Below, piece after piece: positions 16,731 to 24,203 of a stretch of 25,271 bases of DNA (the first letter of the stretch is position 1; each line of letters begins with the position of its first letter). Source of the stretch: an uncultured Clostridium sp. (GTDB lineage: Bacteria > Bacillota > Clostridia > TANB77 > CAG-508); NCBI GenBank assembly GCA_900553755.1, contig USEX01000018.1, positions 1 through 25,271 on the forward strand. Direction: 5' to 3'. The notes under the pieces are model-generated. The model had not been told where the DNA came from, made no database searches, and saw only the letters and a program-made list of their open reading frames with translations. Made by a program: the position numbers and the translations under genes.

Positions 16731-17597
16731 ATGGATGGAATATTAGTAATAAATAAATCAAAAGGTCTTACATCTAATGATATAGTAAAAAAAGTAAAGA
16801 AAATATTAAATACAAAAGTAGGACACACTGGTACATTGGATCCAAATGCAACTGGTGTGTTGCCTCTATTATTAGGAAATGCAACAAAGATATCTAAGTA
16901 TTTAATTAATCACGATAAGGAATATGAAGCAGTAATAAAATTAGGGGCAAAGACAACTACAGCAGATGTGGAAGGCAAAATTATAGAAGAAAAAGAAGTA
17001 AATAAAGAAAAACTAAAAAAAGAAAGTATAGAAGAAGTTTTGAAAAGCTTTATAGGAAAGCAACAACAGATTCCTCCTATATATTCTGCAATAAAAGTAA
17101 ATGGCAAAAAATTATACGAATATGCAAGGCAAGGTAAAGAAGTAGAAATAAAAGCCAGAAATATTGAAATATATGATTTGAAATTATTAAAAATAGACTC
17201 TAAAAATGACGAATTAACTATTAATGTAAAATGCTCAAAAGGTACATATATAAGAAGCCTATGTGAAGATATAGCAGTAAAGCTTGAAACATTAGGATAT
17301 ATGAAGGAATTAAATAGAATTCAAGTTGGTGAATTTAATATTAAAGATTCAGTAACAATAGAAGAATTTAAAGCAAATATAGAAAATAAGGATTATTCAA
17401 ATATAATAGGAATAGAAGAAATATTTAAAGAGATTCCTGAAATAACAATTAAACAGAGAGAATATGAGAAGTATTTGAATGGTGTAAAAATAGATACTGA
17501 TAATATGGATGGAATATATAGAATTTATTTAGATAACAAGTTCTCTGGATTAGGTATTGTAGAAAATAAAAAACTAAAGAGAGATTTAGTAATATAA
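16731..17597 (+). CDS. truB: tRNA pseudouridine(55) synthase TruB
   Basis: TruB makes pseudouridine 55 in the T-loop of tRNAs. The 288-residue product begins MDGILVINKSKGLTS and has the catalytic motif GHTGTLDPNATGVL with Asp37 as the nucleophile, then Y/IPP (QQIPPIYSAIKVNGK), KGTYIRSL, and a PUA-like C-terminal part. RBS AAGGAAG precedes ATG 16731, 10 nt after nrnA. ribF, which commonly follows truB, is not here; the operon ends and a structured RNA comes next. Confidence 0.97.
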   Translation: MDGILVINKSKGLTSNDIVKKVKKILNTKVGHTGTLDPNATGVLPLLLGNATKISKYLINHDKEYEAVIKLGAKTTTADVEGKIIEEKEVNKEKLKKESIEEVLKSFIGKQQQIPPIYSAIKVNGKKLYEYARQGKEVEIKARNIEIYDLKLLKIDSKNDELTINVKCSKGTYIRSLCEDIAVKLETLGYMKELNRIQVGEFNIKDSVTIEEFKANIENKDYSNIIGIEEIFKEIPEITIKQREYEKYLNGVKIDTDNMDGIYRIYLDNKFSGLGIVENKKLKRDLVI

Positions 17598-17623
17598 AAA
17601 TTAAATTTTTTATATTTAAAAGC

Positions 17624-17652
17624 TTGAAATAAAATTGCTTATATGATACTAT
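17624..17652 (+). promoter_or_regulatory. promoter of the 6S-like RNA
   Basis: TTGAAA (17624-17629), 17 bases, TACTAT (17647-17652), with TG at 17644-17645 one base before the -10 (extended -10). Transcription should start near 17659, just before the 5' arm of the RNA closing stem. Confidence 0.65.
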
Positions 17653-17659
17653 AAGCATA

Positions 17660-17865
17660 GAAAAAATATCCCTGCGTGGTACGTATACATTAGAATTTTA
17701 GAACCAACAAATTTTAAAAGGGAGTCTGCCTTTAGATGTGGCGTGTATTCTTATACTTCGTAAAAACTATAAGAATCCCATAAGCATTTAACAAGACACC
17801 CACCTGTTTCGGCAGGTTCTTAAAATTTCTTTCGTAATTACGGCTAAGGCGGGGATATTTTTGCA
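17660..17865 (+). ncRNA. ssrS: 6S RNA (SsrS-type)
   Basis: A non-coding, rod-shaped RNA of about 200 nt, the usual size for 6S RNA, which holds sigma-A RNA polymerase in an open-promoter-like bubble. A 14-bp closing stem pairs 17662-17675 with 17849-17862 (one G-U pair). A second stem pairs 17692-17705 with 17815-17830 (GAACC with GGTTC, TTTTA with TAAAA). An apical stem ATTCTTATA (17747-17755) / TATAAGAAT (17768-17776) closes on a loop of 12 nt. Between the first two stems lies a large internal loop, and elements such as CCTGCGTGGT near the 5' end and CGGCTAAGGCGGGG near the 3' end resemble Clostridia 6S RNAs as I remember them. It has no tmRNA, RNase P or SRP features. It has its own promoter, and its 3' T run sits just before the prmC RBS. 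Confidence 0.72.
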
Positions 17866-17880
17866 AAAAGGAAATGGAAG

Positions 17881-18720
17881 ATGAAAATAAAAGATATATT
17901 AAAAAATGGATTTGAACTACTAAAAGATAATCAAATAGAGGATTATTCTATAATTGCTAAAATATTATTAGCATATGTATTGGACAAGCCAAAAACATAT
18001 TTAGTTATGAATCAAGATGCAGAGATAGATGAGAATATATGTAAAGAATATAATAGATTACTAAAAGATATTATAAATGGCAAACCTCTTCAATACATTA
18101 CAAACCATCAAGAATTTATGGGATTGGATTTTTTTGTAAATGAAGATGTATTAATACCACAACCGGATACTGAGATATTGGCAGAAAAAGTCTTAAGTAT
18201 TGCTAGAAATAATTATCAGAATGAAGTTAGTATATTAGATTTGTGCACTGGAAGCGGAGCTATAGCAATATCTTTATATAAAAATTTAGAAAGATGCAAT
18301 ATATATGCGAGTGATATAAGCGAGGCAGCACTAAAAATAGCACAAAAAAATGCAATAAACAATAATGCAAACATAAGTTTTAAAAAGTCGGATTTATTTG
18401 AAAACTTTAAAGAATACAAGTTTGATATTATAGTTTCAAATCCTCCATATATAAAAACAGATGAGATTCAAAGGCTGTCTAAACAAGTAAAGAATGAGCC
18501 ACATCTAGCATTGGATGGTGGAAAAGATGGCTTAGAATTTTATAGGAAGATAGCAAAAGAAAGTAGTAACTTTTTATCAGATAATGGCTTTTTATGTTTA
18601 GAGATAGGCTATGATCAAACAGAAAAAGTAGTACAAATACTAAAAGGGAAATATAAAAATATAGAGGTATTAAAAGATTTATCTGGAAATAATAGATGTG
18701 TAATAGCACAAAAGGAGTAG
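17881..18720 (+). CDS. prmC: release factor glutamine methyltransferase PrmC
   Basis: PrmC methylates the Gln of the GGQ motif in peptide chain release factors RF1 and RF2. The 279-residue product has an N-terminal helical domain, the motif I site LDLCTGSGAIAI (119-130), SDIS for the acidic loop, and the catalytic NPPY at 187-190, plus IPQPDTE (92-98; usually IPRPDTE). The RBS AAAAAGG (17865-17871) is about 9 nt before ATG and only a few bases after the 6S-like RNA, so prmC is either read through from that RNA or has an unseen promoter. prfA, its usual neighbour, is not next to it. Confidence 0.95.
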   Translation: MKIKDILKNGFELLKDNQIEDYSIIAKILLAYVLDKPKTYLVMNQDAEIDENICKEYNRLLKDIINGKPLQYITNHQEFMGLDFFVNEDVLIPQPDTEILAEKVLSIARNNYQNEVSILDLCTGSGAIAISLYKNLERCNIYASDISEAALKIAQKNAINNNANISFKKSDLFENFKEYKFDIIVSNPPYIKTDEIQRLSKQVKNEPHLALDGGKDGLEFYRKIAKESSNFLSDNGFLCLEIGYDQTEKVVQILKGKYKNIEVLKDLSGNNRCVIAQKE

Positions 18721-18723
18721 AAA

Positions 18724-19566
18724 ATGTCTTTTTCGTCAGAAGTAAAAACTGAATTAAGCAAAATAAATAATTTTAAAAATAAACAAGAAGTATTAGCCGA
18801 ATTTCTTGGTTATTTATCTACTGCAAATGTGAATAAATCTAAAATATGTTCTAGGTTTTCAACTAGCAATCAGTATAATATAAACAGATTTTCTAAGCTT
18901 TTAAACAATGTAAATATAAATAATTATAAAATAGAAATTCAAGGAAAAAATTATATAATAACATTTAATAATTCTATTTCAATATCAAAAGAATATATAG
19001 AAATAAATACAGAGCAAAATAACTTGAAAAAAGCATATATTAGAGGAGCATTTATGGGGGGAGGTTCTATAAATGAGCCAAAGAACAAATATCATTTAGA
19101 AATAGTATTTGAAAATTATGATACTGCTAATTTGTGCAAGGAAATGATAGAAATAAATGGAATTAAAATAAAGATATTGAATAAAGAAAAAAATACATTA
19201 TTATATATAAAAGAAGGAGAAGAAATATCAAAATTTTTAGCACTTATTGGTGCTAATGCTGCTGTGTTAAAGTTTGAAGAAATAAGAGTTGTAAGAGATA
19301 TGAAGAATAATGTAAATAGAATTGTTAATTGTGAAACAGCAAATTTGAACAAAACTATTAATACATCAGTACTTCAAATAAATACAATAAAACAATTAAA
19401 AAAACAAGGCAAGTTTAATTCACTACCAGATGACCTAAAAGAAATTGCAAACTTACGATTAGAAAATCCTAATGCCACTTTGGACGAGCTTGGAAATATG
19501 CTAAAAAAATCAATAGGAAAATCAACTGTAAGCCATAGATTTAAAAGATTGAAGGAATATTTGTAA
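18724..19566 (+). CDS. whiA: DNA-binding protein WhiA
   Basis: WhiA combines a homing-endonuclease-like (LAGLIDADG) N-terminal domain without nuclease activity and a C-terminal helix-turn-helix; in Firmicutes it influences chromosome segregation and cell division. The 280-residue product starts MSFSSEVKTELSKI, typical of the family, has RGAFMGGGSINEPKNKYHLE near residue 100, and a C-terminal HTH (about 220-280: LPDDLKEIANLRLENPNATLDELG ... STVSHRFKRLKEYL). The RBS AGGAG is inside the end of prmC. In many Firmicutes it follows yvcJ-yvcK; here it is placed between prmC and hemW, which is less usual. Confidence 0.95.
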   Translation: MSFSSEVKTELSKINNFKNKQEVLAEFLGYLSTANVNKSKICSRFSTSNQYNINRFSKLLNNVNINNYKIEIQGKNYIITFNNSISISKEYIEINTEQNNLKKAYIRGAFMGGGSINEPKNKYHLEIVFENYDTANLCKEMIEINGIKIKILNKEKNTLLYIKEGEEISKFLALIGANAAVLKFEEIRVVRDMKNNVNRIVNCETANLNKTINTSVLQINTIKQLKKQGKFNSLPDDLKEIANLRLENPNATLDELGNMLKKSIGKSTVSHRFKRLKEYL

Positions 19567-20739
19567 ATGGAAGAAAAAGAAATAGGAATATATGTACATA
19601 TACCATTTTGCAAGAAAAAATGTTATTATTGTGATTTTTCATCATATCCGGATAAAATAAACTCACAAGCAAGATATGTGGAATGTGTAAAACAAGAAAT
19701 ATTGCAATATGCAACAGAAAACAAAACAATGTCAAAGTATAATTTGGAGCCGAAATACACAATAGATACAATATATATTGGAGGAGGAACCCCATCCATA
19801 ATTGATTCAAATTTAATTTATCAAATAGTAAAATGTATAAAAACAAATTTTAATATTAAAGAACAAGTAGAAATAACAATAGAAGTGAATCCTGGAACCG
19901 TAACAAAAGAAAAGTTAGAAAAATATAGAGAAATAGGTATTAATAGGCTAAGTATAGGCTTGCAGGCTACACAAGATGATATATTAAAAAGAATTGGAAG
20001 AATACATACATATAGCCAATTTTTAGAGACATATAATATGGCAACAGAAGTGGGATTTGATAATATAAATGTAGACTTAATGATTGCACTTCCTGGACAA
20101 ACTTTGGAAGATGTAAAAGAAAGCGTAAAAGAAATAATCGAATTGAAACCAGAGCATATATCAGTATATTCTTTGATATTGGAAGAAGGAACCGTATTAT
20201 ACAAGATGGTAGAAAATAAAAAAATGGAACTACCACCAGATGAAGAAGAAAGAGAGATGTATTGGTATGTAAAGAAAAAGTTAGAAAAGCATAAATACTA
20301 CCAATACGAAATATCTAATTTTGCTAAATATGGTTTTGAATCTAAGCACAATATGAACTGCTGGAATCAAAAGGAATATATAGGAATCGGAGCGGCTGCA
20401 AGCTCATTTTTAAATGATGCTAGATATTCTAATACAAATAATATAGAACAGTATATGAAAAATATAGAAGATGGAACCCAAAATAAAAACTTGATTTTAG
20501 AAGAGAAACTTACTTTAGAAAGTAAAATGAAAGAATATATGATGTTAGGACTTAGAAAAATACAAGGTGTAAATATTTTAGATTTTGAGAGAAAATTTAA
20601 AATAAACCCAGTAGTGAAATTTTGTAAGGAATTAGAAAAGCTAAATCACGAAGGATTAATAATTGTTATAGATGAAAATATACAATTAACAAATAAAGGA
20701 ATAGACTTTGCAAACTTAGTTTGGGAAGAATTTATATAA
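19567..20739 (+). CDS. hemW: radical SAM heme chaperone HemW
   Basis: HemW binds heme and a radical-SAM 4Fe-4S cluster; it was once annotated as coproporphyrinogen III oxidase-like (HemN-like). The 390-residue product has the cluster motif in HIPFCKKKCYYCDF (Cys15, Cys19, Cys22), GGGTPS, EVNPGT, NRLSIGLQ, and NVDLMIALPGQT, and a C-terminal HemN_C domain with LGLRKIQGVN. Its ATG follows the whiA stop codon with no gap; the RBS AAGGAA is in the end of whiA, so the two are probably co-translated. In many Firmicutes hemW sits beside lepA and hrcA; neither is here. Confidence 0.93.
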   Translation: MEEKEIGIYVHIPFCKKKCYYCDFSSYPDKINSQARYVECVKQEILQYATENKTMSKYNLEPKYTIDTIYIGGGTPSIIDSNLIYQIVKCIKTNFNIKEQVEITIEVNPGTVTKEKLEKYREIGINRLSIGLQATQDDILKRIGRIHTYSQFLETYNMATEVGFDNINVDLMIALPGQTLEDVKESVKEIIELKPEHISVYSLILEEGTVLYKMVENKKMELPPDEEEREMYWYVKKKLEKHKYYQYEISNFAKYGFESKHNMNCWNQKEYIGIGAAASSFLNDARYSNTNNIEQYMKNIEDGTQNKNLILEEKLTLESKMKEYMMLGLRKIQGVNILDFERKFKINPVVKFCKELEKLNHEGLIIVIDENIQLTNKGIDFANLVWEEFI

Positions 20740-20754
20740 TAGAAGGAGAATAAA

Positions 20755-21303
20755 ATGAAAGAAGAATTTTTAAAATTATTACAGTCAGTAAAAAGAGAAG
20801 GAATGGAAAATTTAATTAATTTCTTAAATAAATCAGACTTTTTTACAGCACCTGCAAGCACAAGATTCCATGGCTCTTATGAAGGAGGACTATTGGAGCA
20901 TAGCATGAAAGTATATGAAATATTTAAAGAAAAAGTTAAAAATTCAGGGTTAAATGTTCCAGAAGATACAATAATAATATCAGCATTATTACATGATATA
21001 TGTAAAACTAATTTTTATAAAGTTGATTATAGAAATGCTAAAAATGCTAGAGGAGAATGGGAAAGAGTTCCATATTATACAATTGAAGACACAATACCAT
21101 TTGGACATGGTGAAAAATCTGTAATGATGTTAACAGAATATATAAAGTTAACAAATGAGGAAAAGTATGCTATACGTTGGCATATGGGATTTTCTGAACC
21201 AAAAGAAGTATATGCAACATTGGGAGAAGCTTATAGAAAATACCCAATAGCCCTATTATTAAACGAAGCGGATTTAGAAGCTACATATTTTTATAATATT
21301 TAG
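20755..21303 (+). CDS. HD-domain phosphohydrolase
   Basis: A 182-residue cytosolic protein of the HD superfamily, metal-dependent phosphohydrolases that act on nucleotides or RNA. Visible metal-site residues are His49 (LLEHS), the HD pair His80-Asp81 in ALLHDICK, His118 (FGHGE) and His143 (RWHMG). The N-terminal lead-in (LINFLNKSDFFTAPAS, FHGSYEGGLLEHS) resembles small HD hydrolases common in Firmicutes genomes and phages. The substrate cannot be told. It follows hemW by 15 nt with an AGAAGGAG RBS. Confidence 0.85.
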   Translation: MKEEFLKLLQSVKREGMENLINFLNKSDFFTAPASTRFHGSYEGGLLEHSMKVYEIFKEKVKNSGLNVPEDTIIISALLHDICKTNFYKVDYRNAKNARGEWERVPYYTIEDTIPFGHGEKSVMMLTEYIKLTNEEKYAIRWHMGFSEPKEVYATLGEAYRKYPIALLLNEADLEATYFYNI

Positions 21304-21349
21304 AGTATAATTTTTAAAAAACATCAAAAACTAAAACTGGTGATTGTAT

Positions 21350-21589
21350 ATGAAAATATCTTGGATAAAATCGGATAAAGATTCTAAGAATTTCAAAGTG
21401 CCAGAATTATTAGGGTTTGATGTTTTTACTATTAAAGACAATGAAAAAGTAGATTCTAAAATAGATGAATTGATTGCAAACAAGTATCATACAATAATTA
21501 TATCAAAGGATCTAGCTGGATTCTCGCAAAAGATAAATGATGATTATACGAAAAATAAGAATGTGGATATAATTATAAACAATAAATAA
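21350..21589 (+). CDS. small protein resembling the V-type ATPase F subunit fold
   Basis: A 79-residue soluble protein. The order is a short strand, ELLGFDVFTIKDNEKVDSKIDEL, then a hydrophobic strand HTIIISKDLAGFSQKINDDY and a final strand VDIIINNK. The pattern 'IIISKDLA...I...Y' followed by a terminal strand recalls V/A-type ATPase subunit F (NtpG/AtpF-like), where a similar phrase (IITEDIA) occurs. No other ATPase subunit is nearby, so if the likeness is real this is a stand-alone homologue with a different job, next to a sporulation gene. ATG 21350 is preceded by a weak GGTGA; TTG 21344 is an alternative. It lies 17 nt before yyaC. Function unknown. Confidence 0.6.
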   Translation: MKISWIKSDKDSKNFKVPELLGFDVFTIKDNEKVDSKIDELIANKYHTIIISKDLAGFSQKINDDYTKNKNVDIIINNK

Positions 21590-21606
21590 TTTGGAGGAAT
21601 ACTACT

Positions 21607-22065
21607 TTGAACGTAATTGCAAACAAGATTGTATTTATTTGCATAGGAACAAATAAAATAATGGGAGATTGCCTTGGACCAATAGTTGGCACTTATTTAA
21701 AGATCAAGTTTAAGGATAGGCTGTATGAAGATATAGAAGTATATGGAGATATTTATAATCCCATAGATTATAATAGCATACATTCTATATTAAATTTACT
21801 TGAGCCTAAAAATGAAAAGTGTACTAGGATATTAGTTGATTCTGCACTTGGAGAAAATGTGGGAGATATTGTAATAAATTCTGGAGGTATAAATATAGGT
21901 GAAGGAATTTTGAAGGGAAAGCAAATTGTGGCAGATATAAACATAAAAGGAATTGTTGGAAAGAATTATAAATCTATAAAGAAAAACATGAATCAATTGG
22001 GAAAAATAAATTTTAACCAAATAAATCAGATGGCAAATTATATAGTAAGAGCTATAGAGGTATAA
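21607..22065 (+). CDS. yyaC: spore protease-like protein YyaC
   Basis: YyaC (DUF1256) is a sporulation protein of the germination-protease (GPR) fold family, made in endospore formers. The 152-residue product has the signature VFICIGTNKIMGDCLGP near the N-terminus (with conserved Asp in GDCLGP), VYGDIYNPI, and ILVDSALG (about 80). The start is TTG 21607, 9 nt after a perfect GGAGG (21593-21597); no ATG fits. Its presence indicates an endospore-forming lineage. It forms a cluster with a tiny protein upstream and a tail-anchored protein and the spoIVF pair downstream. Confidence 0.88.
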   Translation: MNVIANKIVFICIGTNKIMGDCLGPIVGTYLKIKFKDRLYEDIEVYGDIYNPIDYNSIHSILNLLEPKNEKCTRILVDSALGENVGDIVINSGGINIGEGILKGKQIVADINIKGIVGKNYKSIKKNMNQLGKINFNQINQMANYIVRAIEV

Positions 22066-22117
22066 ATTCCCTAATTATGGAAATAATAAACATAAGAAGA
22101 ATGTTTAGGAGGAGCGT

Positions 22118-22495
22118 ATGAAAATGAATAATATGAAAAATATTGTTATATTGAAAAACTTGCCATCAAATATAATAGAAGAGGCTATTGTTGTTGTAAA
22201 GAATAAAAAGCAGATATTAGACGACGTGGATATAAATAATAAAAACAAGAATGAAGTTCAAGGTTATATGAGCAATGATGATTTTAAAAAGATGGAGAAA
22301 ATAAAGCAAGAGAGCAGAGAATATGTTGTTAAAGAAGCGGAAAGTGTAATAGCCAATTATTTAGAAAAAGTTTCTGATAGAGAAAGAAGAAAAAAGAGAA
22401 AAAATATAGAAGCAAGATATTATAAAATAAAATATATGAATATAGCATTGATATTGTTAACTATTATGAGTACAATAATTTGTATTGTGAAATGA
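22118..22495 (+). CDS. tail-anchored small membrane protein
   Basis: A 125-residue protein that I do not recognise. The N-terminal part (NIVILKNLPSNIIEEAIVVVK, 8-28) looks like a strand-helix-strand, the middle (about 54-100) is a charged helix with a very basic run RERRKKRKN (88-96), and residues 107-124 are one hydrophobic segment at the very C-terminus. By the positive-inside rule the bulk is cytosolic and the tail spans the membrane. Start ATG 22118 has AGGAGG at 22107-22112. It stands between yyaC and the spoIVF-like pair and is followed by a terminator-like hairpin. A sporulation role is inferred from position only. Confidence 0.75.
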   Translation: MKMNNMKNIVILKNLPSNIIEEAIVVVKNKKQILDDVDINNKNKNEVQGYMSNDDFKKMEKIKQESREYVVKEAESVIANYLEKVSDRERRKKRKNIEARYYKIKYMNIALILLTIMSTIICIVK

Positions 22496-22515
22496 ATAAA
22501 ATATGTATAGGTTGA

Positions 22516-22555
22516 ATATAGATTACTAGAGAAATGGTAATCTATATTTTATTTT
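22516..22555 (+). terminator. terminator-like hairpin before the M23 gene
   Basis: An 11-bp perfect stem ATATAGATTAC (22516-22526) / GTAATCTATAT (22537-22547) with a 10-nt loop, followed by TTTATTTTG. It would end the yyaC unit; the RBS of the next gene begins only a few bases later (about 22561), so any separate promoter of that gene would have to overlap this element, or the hairpin is partly read through. Confidence 0.7.
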
Positions 22556-22570
22556 GCATAGGAGGAAGTA

Positions 22571-23470
22571 ATGGAAAGAACAATAAGCCAAGAAGAAAGA
22601 ATAAGAAGAGCGGAAGAATTATATAACAAAAGAAGGCAAGATAGAAATGATAGAATGTATTATTACACTAAACAAGATAGAACGGGTAATGGAATAAAAG
22701 CAAGAATAACTAAAAAAGTAGTAGCTCAACTAATAGTATCTCTGGCTATATACTTGGGAATATATATGATTCAAAATTCTAATTATGTTTTTTCAGCTGG
22801 AGTATCTAATAAAATACAAGGATTTTTATCTTATGATTTAGAGTTTAATAAACTATACGAAGATGCAATTACATATTTAAAAAATAATTTTAGTTTTTTA
22901 GGTGGAGTATTAGAGCAGAAAGATAGTCAAGAGAATAATATTGAAAATACCATAGAAGATACATCTAATAGTGAAATTGTAGAAAATATAGAAAATATAG
23001 AAGCGATAGGGGGAGAAGTAGAAGAACCTATACCAGAAGTGCAAAAATCACAAACAGAATTGGATATTGAATATATTAAGGATAATTATAATATAATATG
23101 GCCACTAGCGGGCAGGATAACTTCACCATTTGGTACAAGGGAAGCAACAGAGATAGTAACAGCGAATCACTATGGAATAGATATAGGAGGTAATACTGGA
23201 GATGCCATAGTAGCAGCCATGGATGGGATTGTAACATTAACTTCAGAGGAAGGCGGATATGGAAAGCATATACAAATAAAAAATGAAGAAGTTTATACTT
23301 TATATGCTCATTGTAGCAAACTTTTAGTATCAGAAGGAACTGAAGTAAAGCAAGGACAAAAGATTGCAGAAGTTGGATCAACAGGAAGAGCCACTGGACC
23401 ACATTTACATTTTGAGATAAAAAGAGAGGATAGGGTATTAGACCCACAAACAATTTTAGGAGAGTTGTAG
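22571..23470 (+). CDS. spoIVFA: SpoIVFA-like membrane-anchored M23 (LytM) protein
   Basis: A 299-residue protein: a basic cytosolic head rich in Arg/Lys and Tyr (1-48), one membrane segment (about 49-68), a long acidic linker (about 115-165), and a C-terminal LytM/M23 domain (about 175-290). The zinc ligands of active M23 peptidases are all there: His200 and Asp204 in NHYGIDIGG, His280 in GPHLHFEI, plus His278 and His247 (LYAHCSK). Because it lies 11 nt before spoIVFB, it is probably SpoIVFA, which in B. subtilis anchors and restrains SpoIVFB in the outer forespore membrane; SpoIIQ is the other sporulation M23 protein and a possible alternative. The RBS AGGAGG precedes ATG 22571. Confidence 0.75.
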   Translation: MERTISQEERIRRAEELYNKRRQDRNDRMYYYTKQDRTGNGIKARITKKVVAQLIVSLAIYLGIYMIQNSNYVFSAGVSNKIQGFLSYDLEFNKLYEDAITYLKNNFSFLGGVLEQKDSQENNIENTIEDTSNSEIVENIENIEAIGGEVEEPIPEVQKSQTELDIEYIKDNYNIIWPLAGRITSPFGTREATEIVTANHYGIDIGGNTGDAIVAAMDGIVTLTSEEGGYGKHIQIKNEEVYTLYAHCSKLLVSEGTEVKQGQKIAEVGSTGRATGPHLHFEIKREDRVLDPQTILGEL

Positions 23471-23481
23471 AAAGGAATGGT

Positions 23482-24153
23482 ATGAAAATAAAGGTAAACT
23501 TGAGAATATTCCTGTTTTTATTAATTTTTCTTTTGACCAGGCAAATAGAGATATATGCATTTTTAATGCTTTTTGCGTTTATACATGAGCTGGCTCACCT
23601 ATTTGCTGGGATAGCATTAAAAATGAAACCTAAGGTGCTTGAAATTGCTCCTTATGGTTTTTCAATAAGTTTTGAGGACAATTACAGTAGTATTAATAAA
23701 AAAATAAAAAGATCAAATATGTATTCTATAAAAAGAATTGGTGTAGCAAGTGCTGGCCCAATTATTAATTTTTTAATAGCTTCATTAGCATATTTATATT
23801 TCTTTTTTACTAATGATGTGAGCATTATTGGGATTAAAGTGGATATGGTAATATATTCAAATATGCTAATTTTTATCTTTAATTTATTGCCAATTTATCC
23901 ATTGGATGGTGGAAGAATTTTAAAAGAGTTAATATCTATATTTGGAGGTTTAAGGAAATCTTATAGAGCTATTAATTTGATTTCTAATATAACATTAATT
24001 ATAATAACTGGTATTGCCAGTATTGTGGTTTTGATTTATAAAAACATTGCGATTGTGATTATAATTATTTATCTATGGATTATTACAATTAGAGAAAATA
24101 TGATTTATGAAAAAAAGAAGAAAATATTAAATATTGCATATTGCAAAAAATAA
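23482..24153 (+). CDS. spoIVFB: SpoIVFB-type intramembrane metalloprotease (M50)
   Basis: An intramembrane site-2-type protease that in sporulation cleaves pro-sigma-K in the mother cell. The 223-residue product is strongly hydrophobic with several membrane segments and the active-site motif HELAH (35-39) in one segment and the metal ligand Asp142 in LPIYPLDGGRIL, matching HExxH and the (N)PxDG motif. It also has AGPIINFLIA (91-100), conserved in M50 proteases. B. subtilis SpoIVFB is longer because of a C-terminal CBS domain that senses ATP; here the protein stops after the last membrane segments, with only a short basic tail. Start ATG 23482 follows AAAGGAATGG. Confidence 0.85.
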   Translation: MKIKVNLRIFLFLLIFLLTRQIEIYAFLMLFAFIHELAHLFAGIALKMKPKVLEIAPYGFSISFEDNYSSINKKIKRSNMYSIKRIGVASAGPIINFLIASLAYLYFFFTNDVSIIGIKVDMVIYSNMLIFIFNLLPIYPLDGGRILKELISIFGGLRKSYRAINLISNITLIIITGIASIVVLIYKNIAIVIIIIYLWIITIRENMIYEKKKKILNIAYCKK

Positions 24154-24167
24154 TAATAAATAGTAAT

Positions 24168-24189
24168 ATATAAATAGTGATATTTATAT
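24168..24189 (+). promoter_or_regulatory. hairpin with GTGA loop abutting the prepilin RBS
   Basis: A perfect 9-bp stem ATATAAATA (24168-24176) / TATTTATAT (24181-24189) closes on GTGA, a GNRA-type tetraloop. It ends one base before the GGAGG (24191-24195) of the next gene. It has no T run. It may be a stand-off hairpin, a binding site, or a chance result of AT-rich DNA. Confidence 0.35.
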
Positions 24190-24203
24190 TGGAGGAATTA
24201 CTA

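Noticed and set aside
17660..17865. tmRNA, RNase P RNA, SRP RNA or T-box leader
   Set aside because: No tRNA-like ends or tag reading frame, no RNase P or SRP core motifs, and no T-box GGTGG sequence; size and rod shape fit 6S RNA better.
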